Positions 20,600 through 33,246 of a DNA stretch of 64,000 nt are shown one piece after another. Numbering within the stretch: position 1 is the first letter of the stretch; each line of letters starts with the position of its first letter. Origin of the DNA: Adiantum capillus-veneris (Eukaryota > Streptophyta > Polypodiopsida > Polypodiales > Pteridaceae); the NCBI GenBank assembly GCA_014529385.2, contig CM043942.1:32157469-32221468 (forward strand), read 5' to 3'. The notes below the pieces were generated by a model. It ran no database searches and was not told where the DNA came from. It was given only the letters and a program-made list of their open reading frames with translations. The translations under genes and the position numbers were made by a program.

Positions 20600-21720
20600 T
20601 GTAGGCAAGGACCTAATGACCTATGCTAGAGACGGGGTGCTTAGGAGAGTGCTCAAGGAAAACGTTAGCTTGGTACTGTAGCAGTTTCATGAGGAGAGCG
20701 AACACCACGGAGGATCACGTGCGATTTGGAGTGCTGAGAGCCAGTTTTTGGTGGCCTTCAATAGTAAAGAATATGCATTATTGGTGCAAGACCTTCCATG
20801 AATTCTAGACTATGGGAGAGAGGCGTTCGACAGTCAAGTTGCAAGGAGCCATCGTCGCTCTAAATTCTTTCAAGAAGTGGGGTTTGGATGCCATTGGTCC
20901 AATCCCTAAGTCTACAAGTGGTAAGAAGTATGTTGTGGTAGCCATCGACTACCTCACTAGGTGGGTCGAGGCCAATGCTATGAAGGAGGTAAATGCACAA
21001 GGTTGTAGCCCTTTTTGTTTTTTATAACATCTACTGCCGTTTTGGAGTAATGTGGGTGCTCATTTTTGCTAGGGACAAAGAATTTAGAAGCAATCTTATG
21101 CGAGCATAGGTGGAGAAGCTAAAGAATCAACATTGGCTCTCTTTGCCTTATCATCCCCAATGCAATGGTGTTGTGGAGAGTGCTAATAGACAGATCATCA
21201 AGTATTGATGAAGTATGTCTATAAGCATGAAACAAAGTCGTAAATGAATCTAGAGATGTGTCTATGGGCGTATAGGACATCCTACAAAGTGGCAACCAAC
21301 TTTACTCCATTTGAGTGGTCTACGATAAGAAGGCAGTGCTGCCAGTGCATGCATATCTAGGTGCTTTGATGGTTATGTGGTGCATCAATGCCAATCCAAG
21401 AGGTTTTATAGGATAGGAATGTTGGCCTTGAAGCACTACAGATGGATAGAGAAGCAACAATGGACTACTATGTGAAGCAGTGGGAGAAGAGAGCGGCCAG
21501 AGTCAATAAGAATCTGTCAGACAAGAAAATAGAAGAAGGAGACCCGATGATGAAGTACAAGAGCTACTTGGACTTTACCTTTCAAAAGAAGTTCAAGAAG
21601 AAGTAGACGAGCCCATACAAGGTGCAGAAGGCCTTTTCAAATGGGATCTATCAAAACTAGTGAGAGCCAATGGTAAGCTTCTCAGGCATAGGCTCAGGGA
21701 GGTTACTTAAGAGAAATGTG
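20600..21720 (+). pseudogene. Tat-like Ty3 relic: integrase
   Basis: 20,623-20,808 reads VRFGVLRASFWWPSIVKNMH YWCKTFHEF, a damaged zinc module. 20,812-21,027 reads FKKWGLDAIGPIPKSTSGKK YVVVAIDYLTRWVEANAMKE, the start of the DDE core with its first Asp. Later frames give HWLSLPYHPQCNGVVESAN (Glu present), WAYRTSYKVATNFTPFEW, and at 21,475-21,660 a charged segment ending SPYKVQKAFSNGIYQ, like an integrase C-terminal domain. It is fragmented by frameshifts. Confidence 0.7.
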
Positions 21721-21880
21721 ACCTATCACGTGAGTTCAACAAAAGGGTATTTAAAGTTCTTGAAACTTATAGAAATATATATACAGAAGGATACTATTTT
21801 TTCAAATTTGAAAAAACTTATAGGTTTAAAAAGAAAAGGGTACATTATATTCCTAAAAATGTTCGCAGATAAGGCATTAG

Positions 21881-22276
21881 GCAAAATTTGGACTTGCAAA
21901 GGGGCCCTTTAAGGAGTTTGACTTTACGTCTCTCTACCAAAAGGGGCGCATGGATAAATTTTTGCAAACAAACTCCAAATTTGGCGGAGGTTTGACAGCT
22001 AGAATGTCCTCTTCAAACTCTATCTACTGATCTATAGCATGCCATGAGATTCTTCATATTTTAGAAGATTCTTTTTTGGATTCACTTATCTTCTAAAATA
22101 TGAGGAATCTCATGGCGTGCTATATATCAGTAGATAGAGCTTGAAGAGGACATTCTAACTGTCAAACCTCTGCCAAATTTGGAGTTTGTTTACAAAAATT
22201 TATCCATGCGCTCGTTTTGGTAGAGAGAGGTAAACTCAAACTCCTTAAAGGGCCCCTTTGTGAGTCCAAATTTTGC
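21881..22276. repeat. Long hairpin: 188-bp arms, 20-bp loop
   Basis: The left arm is 21,881-22,068 and the right arm is 22,089-22,276, related as near-perfect reverse complements. GCAAAATTTGGACT at the left outer end matches AGTCCAAATTTTGC at the right, and CATATTTTAGAAGA at the loop matches TCTTCTAAAATATG. Only scattered mismatches are seen. No coding. It could be a MITE-like foldback element or an inverted duplication. A transcript would fold into a long double-stranded RNA. Confidence 0.92.
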
Positions 22277-24098
<1,822 letters not shown>

Positions 24099-24310
24099 CC
24101 CGCGTCCACGTGGACATGGTGATCAACTCTGTGCTGAATCTCTCACCTCCACCATGTCTCTGAGCTTGGATGGTCTTGGTTGTGGAGGCTCTATTGTCTC
24201 TCTTAGTTGGGGCTATGGCAATTCCATCATCTTCCCATGCCGTTTTTGAGGTGGACGTTGTCATAACCTTTGAAATTGCCACGTGAGTGGAAATTTCTAA
24301 GGTTATGATT

Positions 24311-24470
24311 GTCATTTTATTATCTTATATTATTGTCAATCTCTAAATAAGGAAAACAAGCCCAATGTGCCATTAAGCTAGATGGATGGTAGTATAAGAT
24401 AATAAAATGAGAATTACATTATCATTTAGAGATGGACAATAGTATTAGATAATGATTGTAAAAGGCCTTT
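24311..24470. repeat. Imperfect inverted duplication
   Basis: GTCATTTTATTATCTTATAT at 24,311 is mirrored by ATAAGATAATAAAATGAGA at about 24,392. GTCAATCTCTAAATA at about 24,333 is mirrored by TTTAGAGATGGACAATAGT at about 24,425. The second mirror is followed by another diverged TATTAGATAATGA. A short rearranged foldback sequence with no coding. Confidence 0.65.
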
Positions 24471-24664
24471 TTCAAGAATAGCAAAGGTTCTTTTGCTTCT
24501 AGCGTGTGCACACACACACACACATGAATATACACACCTAATTTTTAGAATGTAATCAAAGTACACACAAAAGACACACACTCGAACGCACACCTAATAA
24601 TATACAAATAGTTAGTTAGGCTAATTTCATTTAGAAGAGGCAAGTAATGGAGAGCAAAGCAGTA

Positions 24665-25021
24665 CCTCTGATACTAATTGATAGGAGCGGATCACAGTCT
24701 CCAAGCTTCATCGGATGGCTAGCAAGCTATAGTGGATGGAACCTTACCTTCACCATAGTGCTAAAGTTAGGGTTATATCAATAGGCTTAGGGTTAGAATT
24801 ATCCCAGGGAAAAGAGCATGAAGCTATAGAGTAGATACAATTGATAGACTCAAAAGTGTAGTTGACTGATTAGAGAATAGCCATTAATATAAGCTTAATG
24901 CTTTACAATCATTCTCTAGAGAGGTTGCAACCTCTTGCTATTGGACATGTCATCATTTATCTTTTCCTAGGTGTCTAGAGGTCTTTTCCACAAATTTCTA
25001 CAAGTTGGGCTTACCCTAACA
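24665..25021 (-). mobile_element. LTR relic with diverged primer site (minus strand)
   Basis: CCTCTGATACTAATTGATAGG at 24,665 resembles, with mismatches, the complement of an initiator tRNA-Met primer site next to an LTR end. 24,679-25,021 then begins TG and ends CTTACCCTAACA. On the minus strand it would run TGTTAGGGTAAG...CA, a normal LTR outline of 343 bp. No partner LTR or pol is seen to the left, so this is probably an old fragment of a copia-type element. Confidence 0.5.
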
Positions 25022-26669
25022 TTGCAGCCTAAACCAGTAAATATGTGACTCTAGGTGCATGAAAGGGAAGTATCAACTAGTTGTAGTGCCAAATTAGCAA
25101 TGCTTATGATATTCATTGGCATTCTTCCAAAGAGTGTGTATATGGAAATGGTGCACACTATGATCTCTAGTGGTGGGGTGCTATGGATGCAGTATACATG
25201 CAGACTCACAAGCTAGCTTAAACCAATAGACATTGCAAAAACATGAAAATGGAACTGAAAGAACTAAAACAATAGAAAACTAAGACAACCACAAGCCCTC
25301 CAAAGCAACACCCTGTACATAACCAAATGACCATACAAGACTAGTGTGGCCAACTTTTTCCAGTCCATGACTACACAACAAGGTCCAATGGAGATGTAGA
25401 GGTTGAGGTGCAGTGGGTGCAACACTACTAAAAACCACAATGTAAGTAGGGGACAGGACTCCAAGGCCCACATGCCCAATTGCAGACTACCAAGGTGAAG
25501 TACCTGGTGCAAGTGACAAAGGAAGCAGTGGTGTAGCTTGCGTGATGAAAAGTGATGGATGGGTTTGTGTATACGTGATTGAAAGAGAGATGGTGGGCTA
25601 TGAAGTGGTGAATGGAGAAGTTGTGTTCGGAGGAGGTAAGGTGCAGTGCCACAGTGGAGAAGATGGTGGAGAGAAAGATGGGGATGGGGGATGGGTAAGA
25701 GAGTGTATACCTATTGTGGAAGATGACGTAGTCGAGGATGGAGGAACTGACAATGGTGGTTCCCTCTTCAGCTCCAAGATGGTAGATGATGCCAACATTG
25801 TGAGGGTAGTTAAGGCTCGCTCCGCTATAGTAGCTCTGCAAACATTGCTACCATAGAGCTTGACCAAGCGTGAAGGTCCTTCTAAAGCGACAAAATGTAA
25901 GCATCCTGCACCAAGATGGTAGTTACGTGGCTATTAAGAACACAATTGAGTGCATGATTTTCTGTCTGCATTCATTCTATCTTATAAACATGTGAACTAT
26001 GTATTTGTTGCACCTACGAGTGGAGAGATAGGAGCGTGCTTGCATAATCCGAGAGTTTTATGGTGAGAGGGAAAGAGTCAAAGAGGATCCAAATCTGGTC
26101 AAGCATGCCTATAAATGGAGGGTGTATGTGTGAGAGAGGAGGGCAGCCTGACAGTAGTTAATGCTAATGCTGAAGAAGAGGATGTAAATAAGGCGTCACT
26201 GCAAGATGGGAGAGGTGATGGAAGTGGTGTGTCATGAGCAAGCTCCATGTGGGTAAATTGGGCTAGCAAACTGAGGTGGTGAAGATAGGTGGCAATGAGC
26301 ATGAAGTGCACAAAAAATAACGTGAAATGCTAGGTGGTGTGATGGTATTGGTTGTGCGAGAAAGTGGTGGAGAATCTGGGGGGAGAGGTTTCTAGAGTAA
26401 TGTCAATGTGAGTGGGATATGGAGGTAGGGATTTAATATTTACATAATTACCAAAAAAATTGTGTGATCACAAGGTCTTATTGACACAATTACTCAATCA
26501 CACTTAACATGATCACAAACAAGCCGGTTAAGAGTAACTTGGAAACCCACAAAAATCCCGTTAGGCTTTTCCTGTGGGCCCACCGGGAAAACTGAATAGC
26601 TTGGCGGGGTTGCAAAATAATATATTTAAGGCCTTGATCAGGTCCGATGAGTGTTATTCCTTGAGACAT

Positions 26670-26671
<2 letters not shown>
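25022..26671. other. No recognised gene; long open frames of doubtful status
   Basis: 25,841-25,428 (-) is open for 137 aa with a Ser/Thr/His-rich product. The opposite frame 25,542-25,856 (+) is open for 104 aa with a Gly/Asp/Val-rich product. Both come from one compositionally biased stretch (GGTGGAGA-type purine-rich plus strand). Neither has a motif I know. I would not treat either as a gene without transcripts. Confidence 0.4.

Positions 26672-26748
<77 letters not shown>
26672..26748. repeat. (GA)n microsatellite, 77 bp
   Basis: A pure GA run of about 38 units. The 133-aa plus frame that spans it is an Arg-Glu artefact. Confidence 0.97.
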
Positions 26749-26749
<1 letters not shown>

Positions 26750-26925
26750 GACCACCTTCGCAGGTACATCGAGAGGAGAGAGAGCGCGAGGGGGTCGTGT
26801 GGAAGCATGCTCTATGTCGTCGCAGTGCACGGCATTAGCAGAGTACCTGACCACGCAACCCGGGTATGTGTTGTGTGTGTGTGTTTGTATGCATTGTGTG
26901 ATAGCGTGCCTTTTGTCGTATTGCA

Positions 26926-26950
26926 TGACTGTCGTAATGCACGACAGTCA
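26926..26950. repeat. Perfect short hairpin
   Basis: TGACTGTCGT, loop AATGC, then ACGACAGTCA. The 10-bp arms are perfect. It lies just upstream of the two tandem hairpins. Confidence 0.85.
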
Positions 26951-27006
26951 TAGGGTACCTTACCACACAATGTGAGTGTATGAGTAAGCTGCTCTATGAA
27001 ATAGTG

Positions 27007-27124
27007 CTTACCACAGAGGCATCACCTCGGTGATGCGGGGAATATGGTGTCCTTGTGGTAAGTATTGGCTCACTATCTAGGTATTACGTCGGTAACGCAG
27101 CAATTCTAGTATCCTTATGGTGAG
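27007..27124. repeat. Two tandem 56-bp hairpin units
   Basis: Unit 1 (27,007-27,062) begins CTTACCACAGAGG and ends CCTTGTGGTAAG, with inner stem CATCACC/GGTGATG. Unit 2 (27,069-27,124) begins CTCACTATCTAGG and ends CCTTATGGTGAG, with inner GTATTAC/GTAAC pairing. The two units have the same length and layout but differ in sequence, and most changes keep the pairing. Confidence 0.7.
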
Positions 27125-27980
27125 TGAACTTCCCTTCCCCTTTCCAAAAAAACATATGGGCATCGGTCGGCAACAAATGTTCGAATTGTCTAATATTGTT
27201 GTTTTTAAGTGTTCTTATGAAAATATATACTAGCTAATCGTATTCAAAAGAATGCTTTATTCATCAATCATCATCGCTATTTTAATGTCTACATTTACGT
27301 AAATTTTATGTAAAAAAGTATATGCACACAATGTGCATGTTAAATAGTCATTGTTATCTTTTTAAAGAGCAAGACATTCTTTGCAATTTATCATTGGTTT
27401 GTATACTTTTAATGTTTTAAAATGAGCTAAAATAAAATTGGCAGTATGTACATCACGATGCATGTATCTTCTAAGAGGCATTTTGTTTTAAATAAATCGT
27501 GATAATGTGCAAAATATAAACTCAAGTCTTATTTTCTATCAAAAAATTTTGAATTGTTTTGGGTTTTTAACATTTTCTGTTAGGTTTCAAAAATTTTATT
27601 AGGAGTTACTTATTTTTATTGCATTTTACACGAGTAAACATACCATTTTAAAGTCAAAATCATTATCGACCTGAAGTGATATAAGCTTGCATAATTTTTG
27701 AAGTCTTTAAGTCAATATATGCTTTGTTTGAACTAGTGTGAGAGTGCACGGTGTTGTTTGATCTGGATGAAGTTCTTAAAAACCACTTGTTTGCTTTGCA
27801 TTTTACACAAGTAAACATTTCATTTTACAGCGAAAATTGTTTCCAATGTGCATCAATATAATTGTGTACATTTCTTAAGGTCTTCAACTCATGGTAATGG
27901 TTTGTCTGAACTAGTGCACGAGAGTGTTAGTGCAGTGTGCACCCATGAAATTGTATATGATATATTGTTTTTTATTTTCC
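27125..27980. other. AT-rich, no gene seen
   Basis: There is a diverged internal repeat: 'gcattttacacgagtaaacata', 'catgcataa' and 'gtttgaactagtg' phrases at about 27,618-27,740 recur at 27,798-27,915. TTTTCCAG at about 27,974-27,981 could be a splice acceptor for the pseudogene that follows. Confidence 0.55.
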
Positions 27981-27981
27981 A

Positions 27982-29472
27982 GTGCTAAAATGACACCATA
28001 TCAAAAACAAATTATTATGCACGCCATTCAAAAAGAATGTTTTTGGCAATATTATCATGTGCATCTCACATACAACAGATTAGTGAAAGCGATGTCTTTA
28101 TTAAAGACCTCACTAACACTATATGGGAGAACTCAGAGCGTAGGCTGTGAGGTGAAGGCCAATATGAGTTGTTGATTTCAATACGAATTCGAGAATTTGA
28201 CCCCCACCACAAGGTTAGGATAGTGTTGGGAAATATGAAAGTATATTGCAGAGACTTAAAGGAAGATAACCCTCCCACCTGCGATATGGAAAAATTAGAG
28301 CTCTGGGACTAATTATGGGAGGAACAGAAGGTCAAGATGAAGTGGGTGGAATCTCAGGACCAAGATTTCTTACTGAAGAGATTGAAGATGGCCCAAGATG
28401 CACAAGCAGTTGTGGATGGCCTATCAGATGCCAGCGGCACCAGCACAATCATGCGCACGGCATTGAATGCCAAGTGCGCTCATTTGATTGGCACTCCCCA
28501 CGAGGCCCTAGTAGAAGGTACAAGGGTTGGAGCATGCTCTTCTGGTGTGTGCACATTATACACCATTAAAGGTATCTCTTTCTTTCTAGAGCATATTACA
28601 TATGTGGGAAAATGCTACAAGGGAGGGAGTGAGGCAAAATTTGATAGATTTGAGACAGAGCAAGGAATGAAAACACTTCACCCTTCCATTGTAAGATGCA
28701 TTGGCTTTACCCCACCAAAGCTCCTTGGATCAAAATCTTTCCATACTACAATGGGGGAACTTTGGGGGACATGATGTGCCGCTTGCCATTCGCCCACAGA
28801 GCATTCATATGCCACATGCACAGGCTACAATACGGTTGGAGGTCATTGCCACCATCAAATCAGCACTTACCAGAGATAGAGATTGCATGGATCAAAGCAG
28901 TTCTTGAGAAGTGATGGTGTTGATGGTGTTGCAGCTGCTCACATGGCTAGTATAGTGCACAACAACCTGCACCCTTTCAACATAATGCTGGACTTTACTC
29001 ACATATCATTGATTGGGACATGATTCTTAGAACGCCAAGCAAGTGTGTGTCAAATAATTATTTGCATCCGATCACTCAGTCAGACTTTGCAATTTTGGAG
29101 GCACAATCAGCAGGGGAAGGAGAGATTGCAAAGCGACCGTGGATTGCTCCAGAAATTTATGACCCTTGGTGCACAGATGTGTATACAAAATCAAGAGACA
29201 TTTATGCATTAGGTTATCTATTTGACATGTTGATAGACTTCTAGAGTGCAACTAAGAACGTTTATTTTCCAAAAGAAGTATTTTACCACCCCGATCAAGA
29301 TGTCATGATGGCCATTCAGACAAAAGTAGACCGTTGGATGAAGTTAAGAGAGCAGGAAACTAGAAGAAATGCATCAGATGTTTTGATCTTTTTCAAAAAT
29401 CATTTAAAGAAAGACCCTAATATTGTCCAACGACCGCTTGTTGAACTTGCACCATCTTTTTACCTGGCCTGA
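27982..29472 (+). pseudogene. Protein kinase-like pseudogene with altered catalytic loop
   Basis: From a possible acceptor at 27,981 the frame reads MTPYQKQIIMHAIQKECFWQ, shifts, and gives SESDVFIKDLTNTIWENSER and MKWVESQDQDFLLKRLKMAQ (a helical region, with stops at about 28,147 and 28,310). Kinase-like motifs follow: VGKCYKGGSEAKFDRFETEQ (Lys and helix-C Glu), LHPSIVRCIGF, YYNGGTLGDMM, then VHNNLHPFNIMLDF as catalytic loop, IDWDM for DFG, PWIAPEIYDP for APE, and SRDIYALGYLFDML. The loop has HNN where a catalytic Asp is expected. At least four frameshifts (about 28,740, 28,800-28,880, 28,912 and 29,005) and a stop at 29,242 disrupt it. After that stop, the reading VYFPKEVFYHPDQD... continues to TGA at 29,470. 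The family is not placed. Confidence 0.7.
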
Positions 29473-31068
29473 ATATTTTTGCGCTATACACTTGTCTTGT
29501 TGTCTGGGTATTTTATTTGTATTGAGTCTATTATTGCCGTTTGGGGTGGTTCACCTCATTCAGTAATGTCTTGTATTTCACTCGGATAAACTGTTTTGTA
29601 TTTCAATCAGATCAATTATCTTTAGTCATTTGTCTTGTGGTGCAATATTTTTAGTCAGTTCTTTTTTTTTTTTTAGCATCAATTGTGATCTGATTCAAGG
29701 GGCCTACAACGTGCTATGTAGTGGACGAGTCCAGAGCCTTTTTGTATTTGCAAGACTGTTGACTTTGTGGTACGCAATCAATACCTAATGATCAACAACA
29801 AGCGGTTGTTAATGCATTTCGGTGCATGAAATCTCTAGCGCACGGTATGTTGGCACAACAAGCGACGCGCACTGCTCGACGACTATCAAAATGGGCAAAT
29901 CCAAACCACATGCAATGGAAAGAGATCAATAAAGAAGTGACCAAGGACATGATGAAAACAATATGGTCCTGTGAGGATGCGAAGATAAGGAACGGACGGT
30001 GGAAGGTATTGAAGTGCCTCCACGAAGCGATCAAATAAAATGTTGAAAGGATCTACTTGGAAGTTTATGGCCATCCACCGTAAAATGCAGATTGTGCGTT
30101 ACATTTTGCAATCACTAAGAAAAGTAATCAAATCTTCACAATATGAGATTTGCAATGCACTCTAGTCAATCCACATATCAATCACCAATGTTGTGAGCAA
30201 ACATATACATTGCAATGCACTCTCTGCACGACATTATAAATACAATAATGCTATGGATTTCTCAATGCAATTATTATTATGATGATTATTTATACATCCT
30301 CTTCGATTTGCAAACAATAAGACACATCTCATTTCAAATTCTACAAAGAATAATCAACCTCTACACTGAAACGATGTCAATTATTTGCAAAAACACACGA
30401 AAGCAATAATATCTATGAGTGGTTATGTCATGCACCAACAATCTTTCATAATACATAATGCACTCTCTATATAAGCCAATGCATGAAATAACACAAAGAA
30501 ATCTTTAATACAATTACACAATTGAGGACTACTTGTACCCAGTCAAGGATTGTATCCCCCTTATGCATCCAATTCAATAAATAAAAGCTATATTCACCCA
30601 AGTAAGGATTATAGCTCTTATATTGTGCAGTCACAATGTATATAAACTCAAATCAATGATGGTGAAAAATGCAAAACTTTATGTTCGGTGAAGGATTTAA
30701 ATATTTTTAGAAATGGTTATCGAGTTAAGAATCACGTTTGGTCCAAAAAAAGGACCTGTGACTCTGTAACCTTAGGTCAATTTACAAGGAGATGCCTGTA
30801 TCCGCACTCGAATACTCCCCAAGGATTTCCCTAGTCAAAGCACCACGATAAGCACAAGGTTTACTTTATATAATTATGCTCGCAGGGATTTTTTATTTTC
30901 TTGACGGGGCTCGTCGGGAAAATAGAAAATCTCTGCGGGTCCTAAAGGGATATGCTTTTACCCGATGGGCTAACCACCTCTATGGGTTTTTGCAGGTCAT
31001 CATCAAAGTCACGTTTGCAATTAATGTGATCACAATTTTTTCTTGTGTAATTACTATAATTATTAACG
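29473..31068. other. No recognised gene
   Basis: 29,826-30,038 (+) is open for 70 aa (QQATRTARRLSKWANPNHMQ WKEINKEV...) with a credible amino-acid mix and could be a decayed exon, but it has no known motif. A T14 run lies at about 29,659. The stretch just left of 31,069 (GGGATTTTTTATTTTCTTGACGGGG) is the target into which element C inserted. Confidence 0.5.
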
Positions 31069-31275
31069 CTGTCGGGGGATAATTATGCGAAAGGTGATCT
31101 GGGAAGGCACCGGGCCCCTAGCTGTGAAAGGTGCGGAAAAAAGGTGTAGCAGACGCAAATACCAACAGAATTTAAAACAAACAGTCCGTCTAATTTCCAG
31201 TTAATCGACAGAATCCATGGTTAATAAATCACTATGGAAGCTTAAATGCTCTTTACAAGAAGAAACCTGGCTTAA

Positions 31276-32618
31276 CACTAGAATGGTAACCTAACAGGAC
31301 ATAAAAGTGTCCTTTCAGGGTTTGGGAAAAAATTCCAAAACCATAGTAGATCCACTCATTTTTAAAAATCCTTTCATGAGCTTATAGTTCAATAACTACT
31401 ACATATGGAAAAAATGAGAAACTTGTAATTTTTCTCATCCCTTGGTCACTACAAGCCTCCAAAGTTGATGGACCGGTGCATTTTGCCCAAAACAACAATT
31501 TCTTACGGTTGATTGCATATAAATAAGAGTGGGGATTTTTGTAGGACATGAGATAAAATGCCCCATTAACTTCAATGGTTCGTGACCAAAACATATGGTT
31601 GCTTTTACCTCACTAAGTTTTGTTTGGGCAAAAAAAAACAGGTACAAAAAAGTTGCATTTTTGCCATTCTGCGGATCTATCATCAAAGTTTCTATAGTCA
31701 CGCTCAATACAGATACTATATACATGTTTTCTTAGTTCCCTTTGGGCCTTTGGATTCAAAAGGAGCCATGGAGCATGTCAAAAGGATAATGGATCTCTTA
31801 CAATTGGAACCTTGGGGGCAATGATAAAGTGCTAAATTCAGCAAACATGAAAAAATTGGGTTTAGCATTATGACCTCTAGAAACCCATAGAAACTACTCA
31901 ATATCTAGCCAAGTTTGTAGTCTATGATTAGATATGGTTACTACCTAAAAAATACACACAATTGGTCTAAGAAACTAGCAATATATAGAAAGTTATACTT
32001 GCTACTCTAAAATGTATCGTATTCTTCAGCAAAATCAAAAAACTCAACCATCATCATATACTATGCTATATAGCATATTAGGTCCCCCAAAACTCAAGGA
32101 AGATTAGCTTTATGTTATACATTACACTTACACAATCAAAATTGAATTTGGATATCAAGAAAGCCACCAAAAAATTCATAAAAGTGCTAATTTTGGCCAA
32201 AAAAACAGGATTATGCAATTCTTGTAAATTGGTCATAACTTTCAATTTTAACACTTAGCTCTTCCTACAAGCATCAAAACATGTTGCGAACTGTGAAGGC
32301 CTAACCTCTAGCCATCTAAACCTCACAAACATGAAGTTTAGAGTGGTATAGTTGCCAAAAATTGAAAAAAAAAACCAAAAAGAGGACCCGTTTTTTTGCA
32401 CAGTTTAGGTTCAAAAATGTTGTGCAAGTGTAAGGTTAATGGTGAGATCGATACTCCAAAAAAAATGCTAAGTTTTTTTCAGCTCATAAGGCAACTTTGT
32501 GGATATATAGCACCTAAAAATTCATTTTCATACTCTTCAAATAATTCAAGCAAAATGGTCACTTAACAGGACACAAAAGTGTCCAAGGACATAAAAGTGT
32601 CCTGTTACCATTCTAGTG
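31276..32618. mobile_element. TTAA-flanked element with CACTAGAATGGTAAC termini
   Basis: Left end CACTAGAATGGTAAC at 31,276; right end GTTACCATTCTAGTG ending at 32,618: perfect 15-bp inverted termini. Both flanks are TTAA (31,272-31,275 and 32,619-32,622). The sister LTR at 44,530-44,536 has a single, uninterrupted CTTAAAC, which is the empty site. A TTAA duplication is the hallmark of piggyBac-type insertion, and the termini recall the CCCTAGAAAG-type ends of that family. CACTA elements also start CACTA but normally duplicate 3 bp. Subterminal GGACATAAAAGTGTCC palindromes lie at about 31,298, 32,569 (one change) and 32,587. No transposase motif is seen in the 1.34 kb, so it is non-autonomous. 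Confidence 0.8.
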
Positions 32619-33218
32619 TTAAACCAGGTGCACAAACAAGGAAATGATGAAACACTACTTACTCTGTCTTCTGCTCCCTGATTTGAATGGCTAATGGGCT
32701 TTGAGCAGGTTTCGAATGGCTAACGAGGCTTAGGCTTGAGGGATTCGAGAGGTTAAGGATTGCTTAAGGCTTAGGCTTGAGGGATTCGAGAGATTAAGGA
32801 TTAACTCGGCTTAAGAGCGCTTAGAGAGTAGGTTATTGGGAGCTTATGACCTTAAGCTTGAGGCTTCCCATAAGGTTTTGATGGTATGTGAGGTTAAGAG
32901 CCAATTTTAAAGATGGCTTAAGAGGTTTTTAATGAAGGCTTAGGAGATTTGAGAGATCTAGGATGACTTAAGGGCGAGATTAGGTAGGCTTGGGAAATTA
33001 GAGAAATTAGGAGCTTGAGAGCTTAAGATTATGAGGATTAAGAGCTTAAGAATATGGAGATTATGAGGAGCTTAAGAGCTTGTAGATTATGAGGAGGAGA
33101 TTAAGGATTGCTTGATCTTCCGGGTAGAGATTGCTCAATAAAAAAAAGGAGGAGATGCCCCCCAAAATAACCACACGCTCCTTTTGTAGGTTGCAGCCCC
33201 CCTTTTCTATATTTGGCT

Positions 33219-33246
33219 TACCCATTAGCGACGTCGCTAATGGGTA
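33219..33246. promoter_or_regulatory. Perfect 28-bp palindrome in LTR, ACGT core
   Basis: TACCCATTAGCGAC followed by its exact reverse complement. The centre GCGACGTCGC holds a GACGTC core of the kind plant bZIP factors bind, and a TGACGTGGC box follows at 33,257. In the other LTR (45,137-45,164) the palindrome has one change (GACGTTGC) and the box reads TGATGTGGC. A regulatory role is an inference. Confidence 0.6.

Noticed and set aside
25428-25856. Opposed open frames of 137 and 104 aa
   Set aside because: Both arise from one purine-biased stretch; neither has a recognisable domain.
31276-32618. CACTA superfamily assignment for the CACTAG-ended element
   Set aside because: Flanks are TTAA on both sides with a single TTAA in the empty site, whereas CACTA elements duplicate 3 bp; no TNP2 motif inside.
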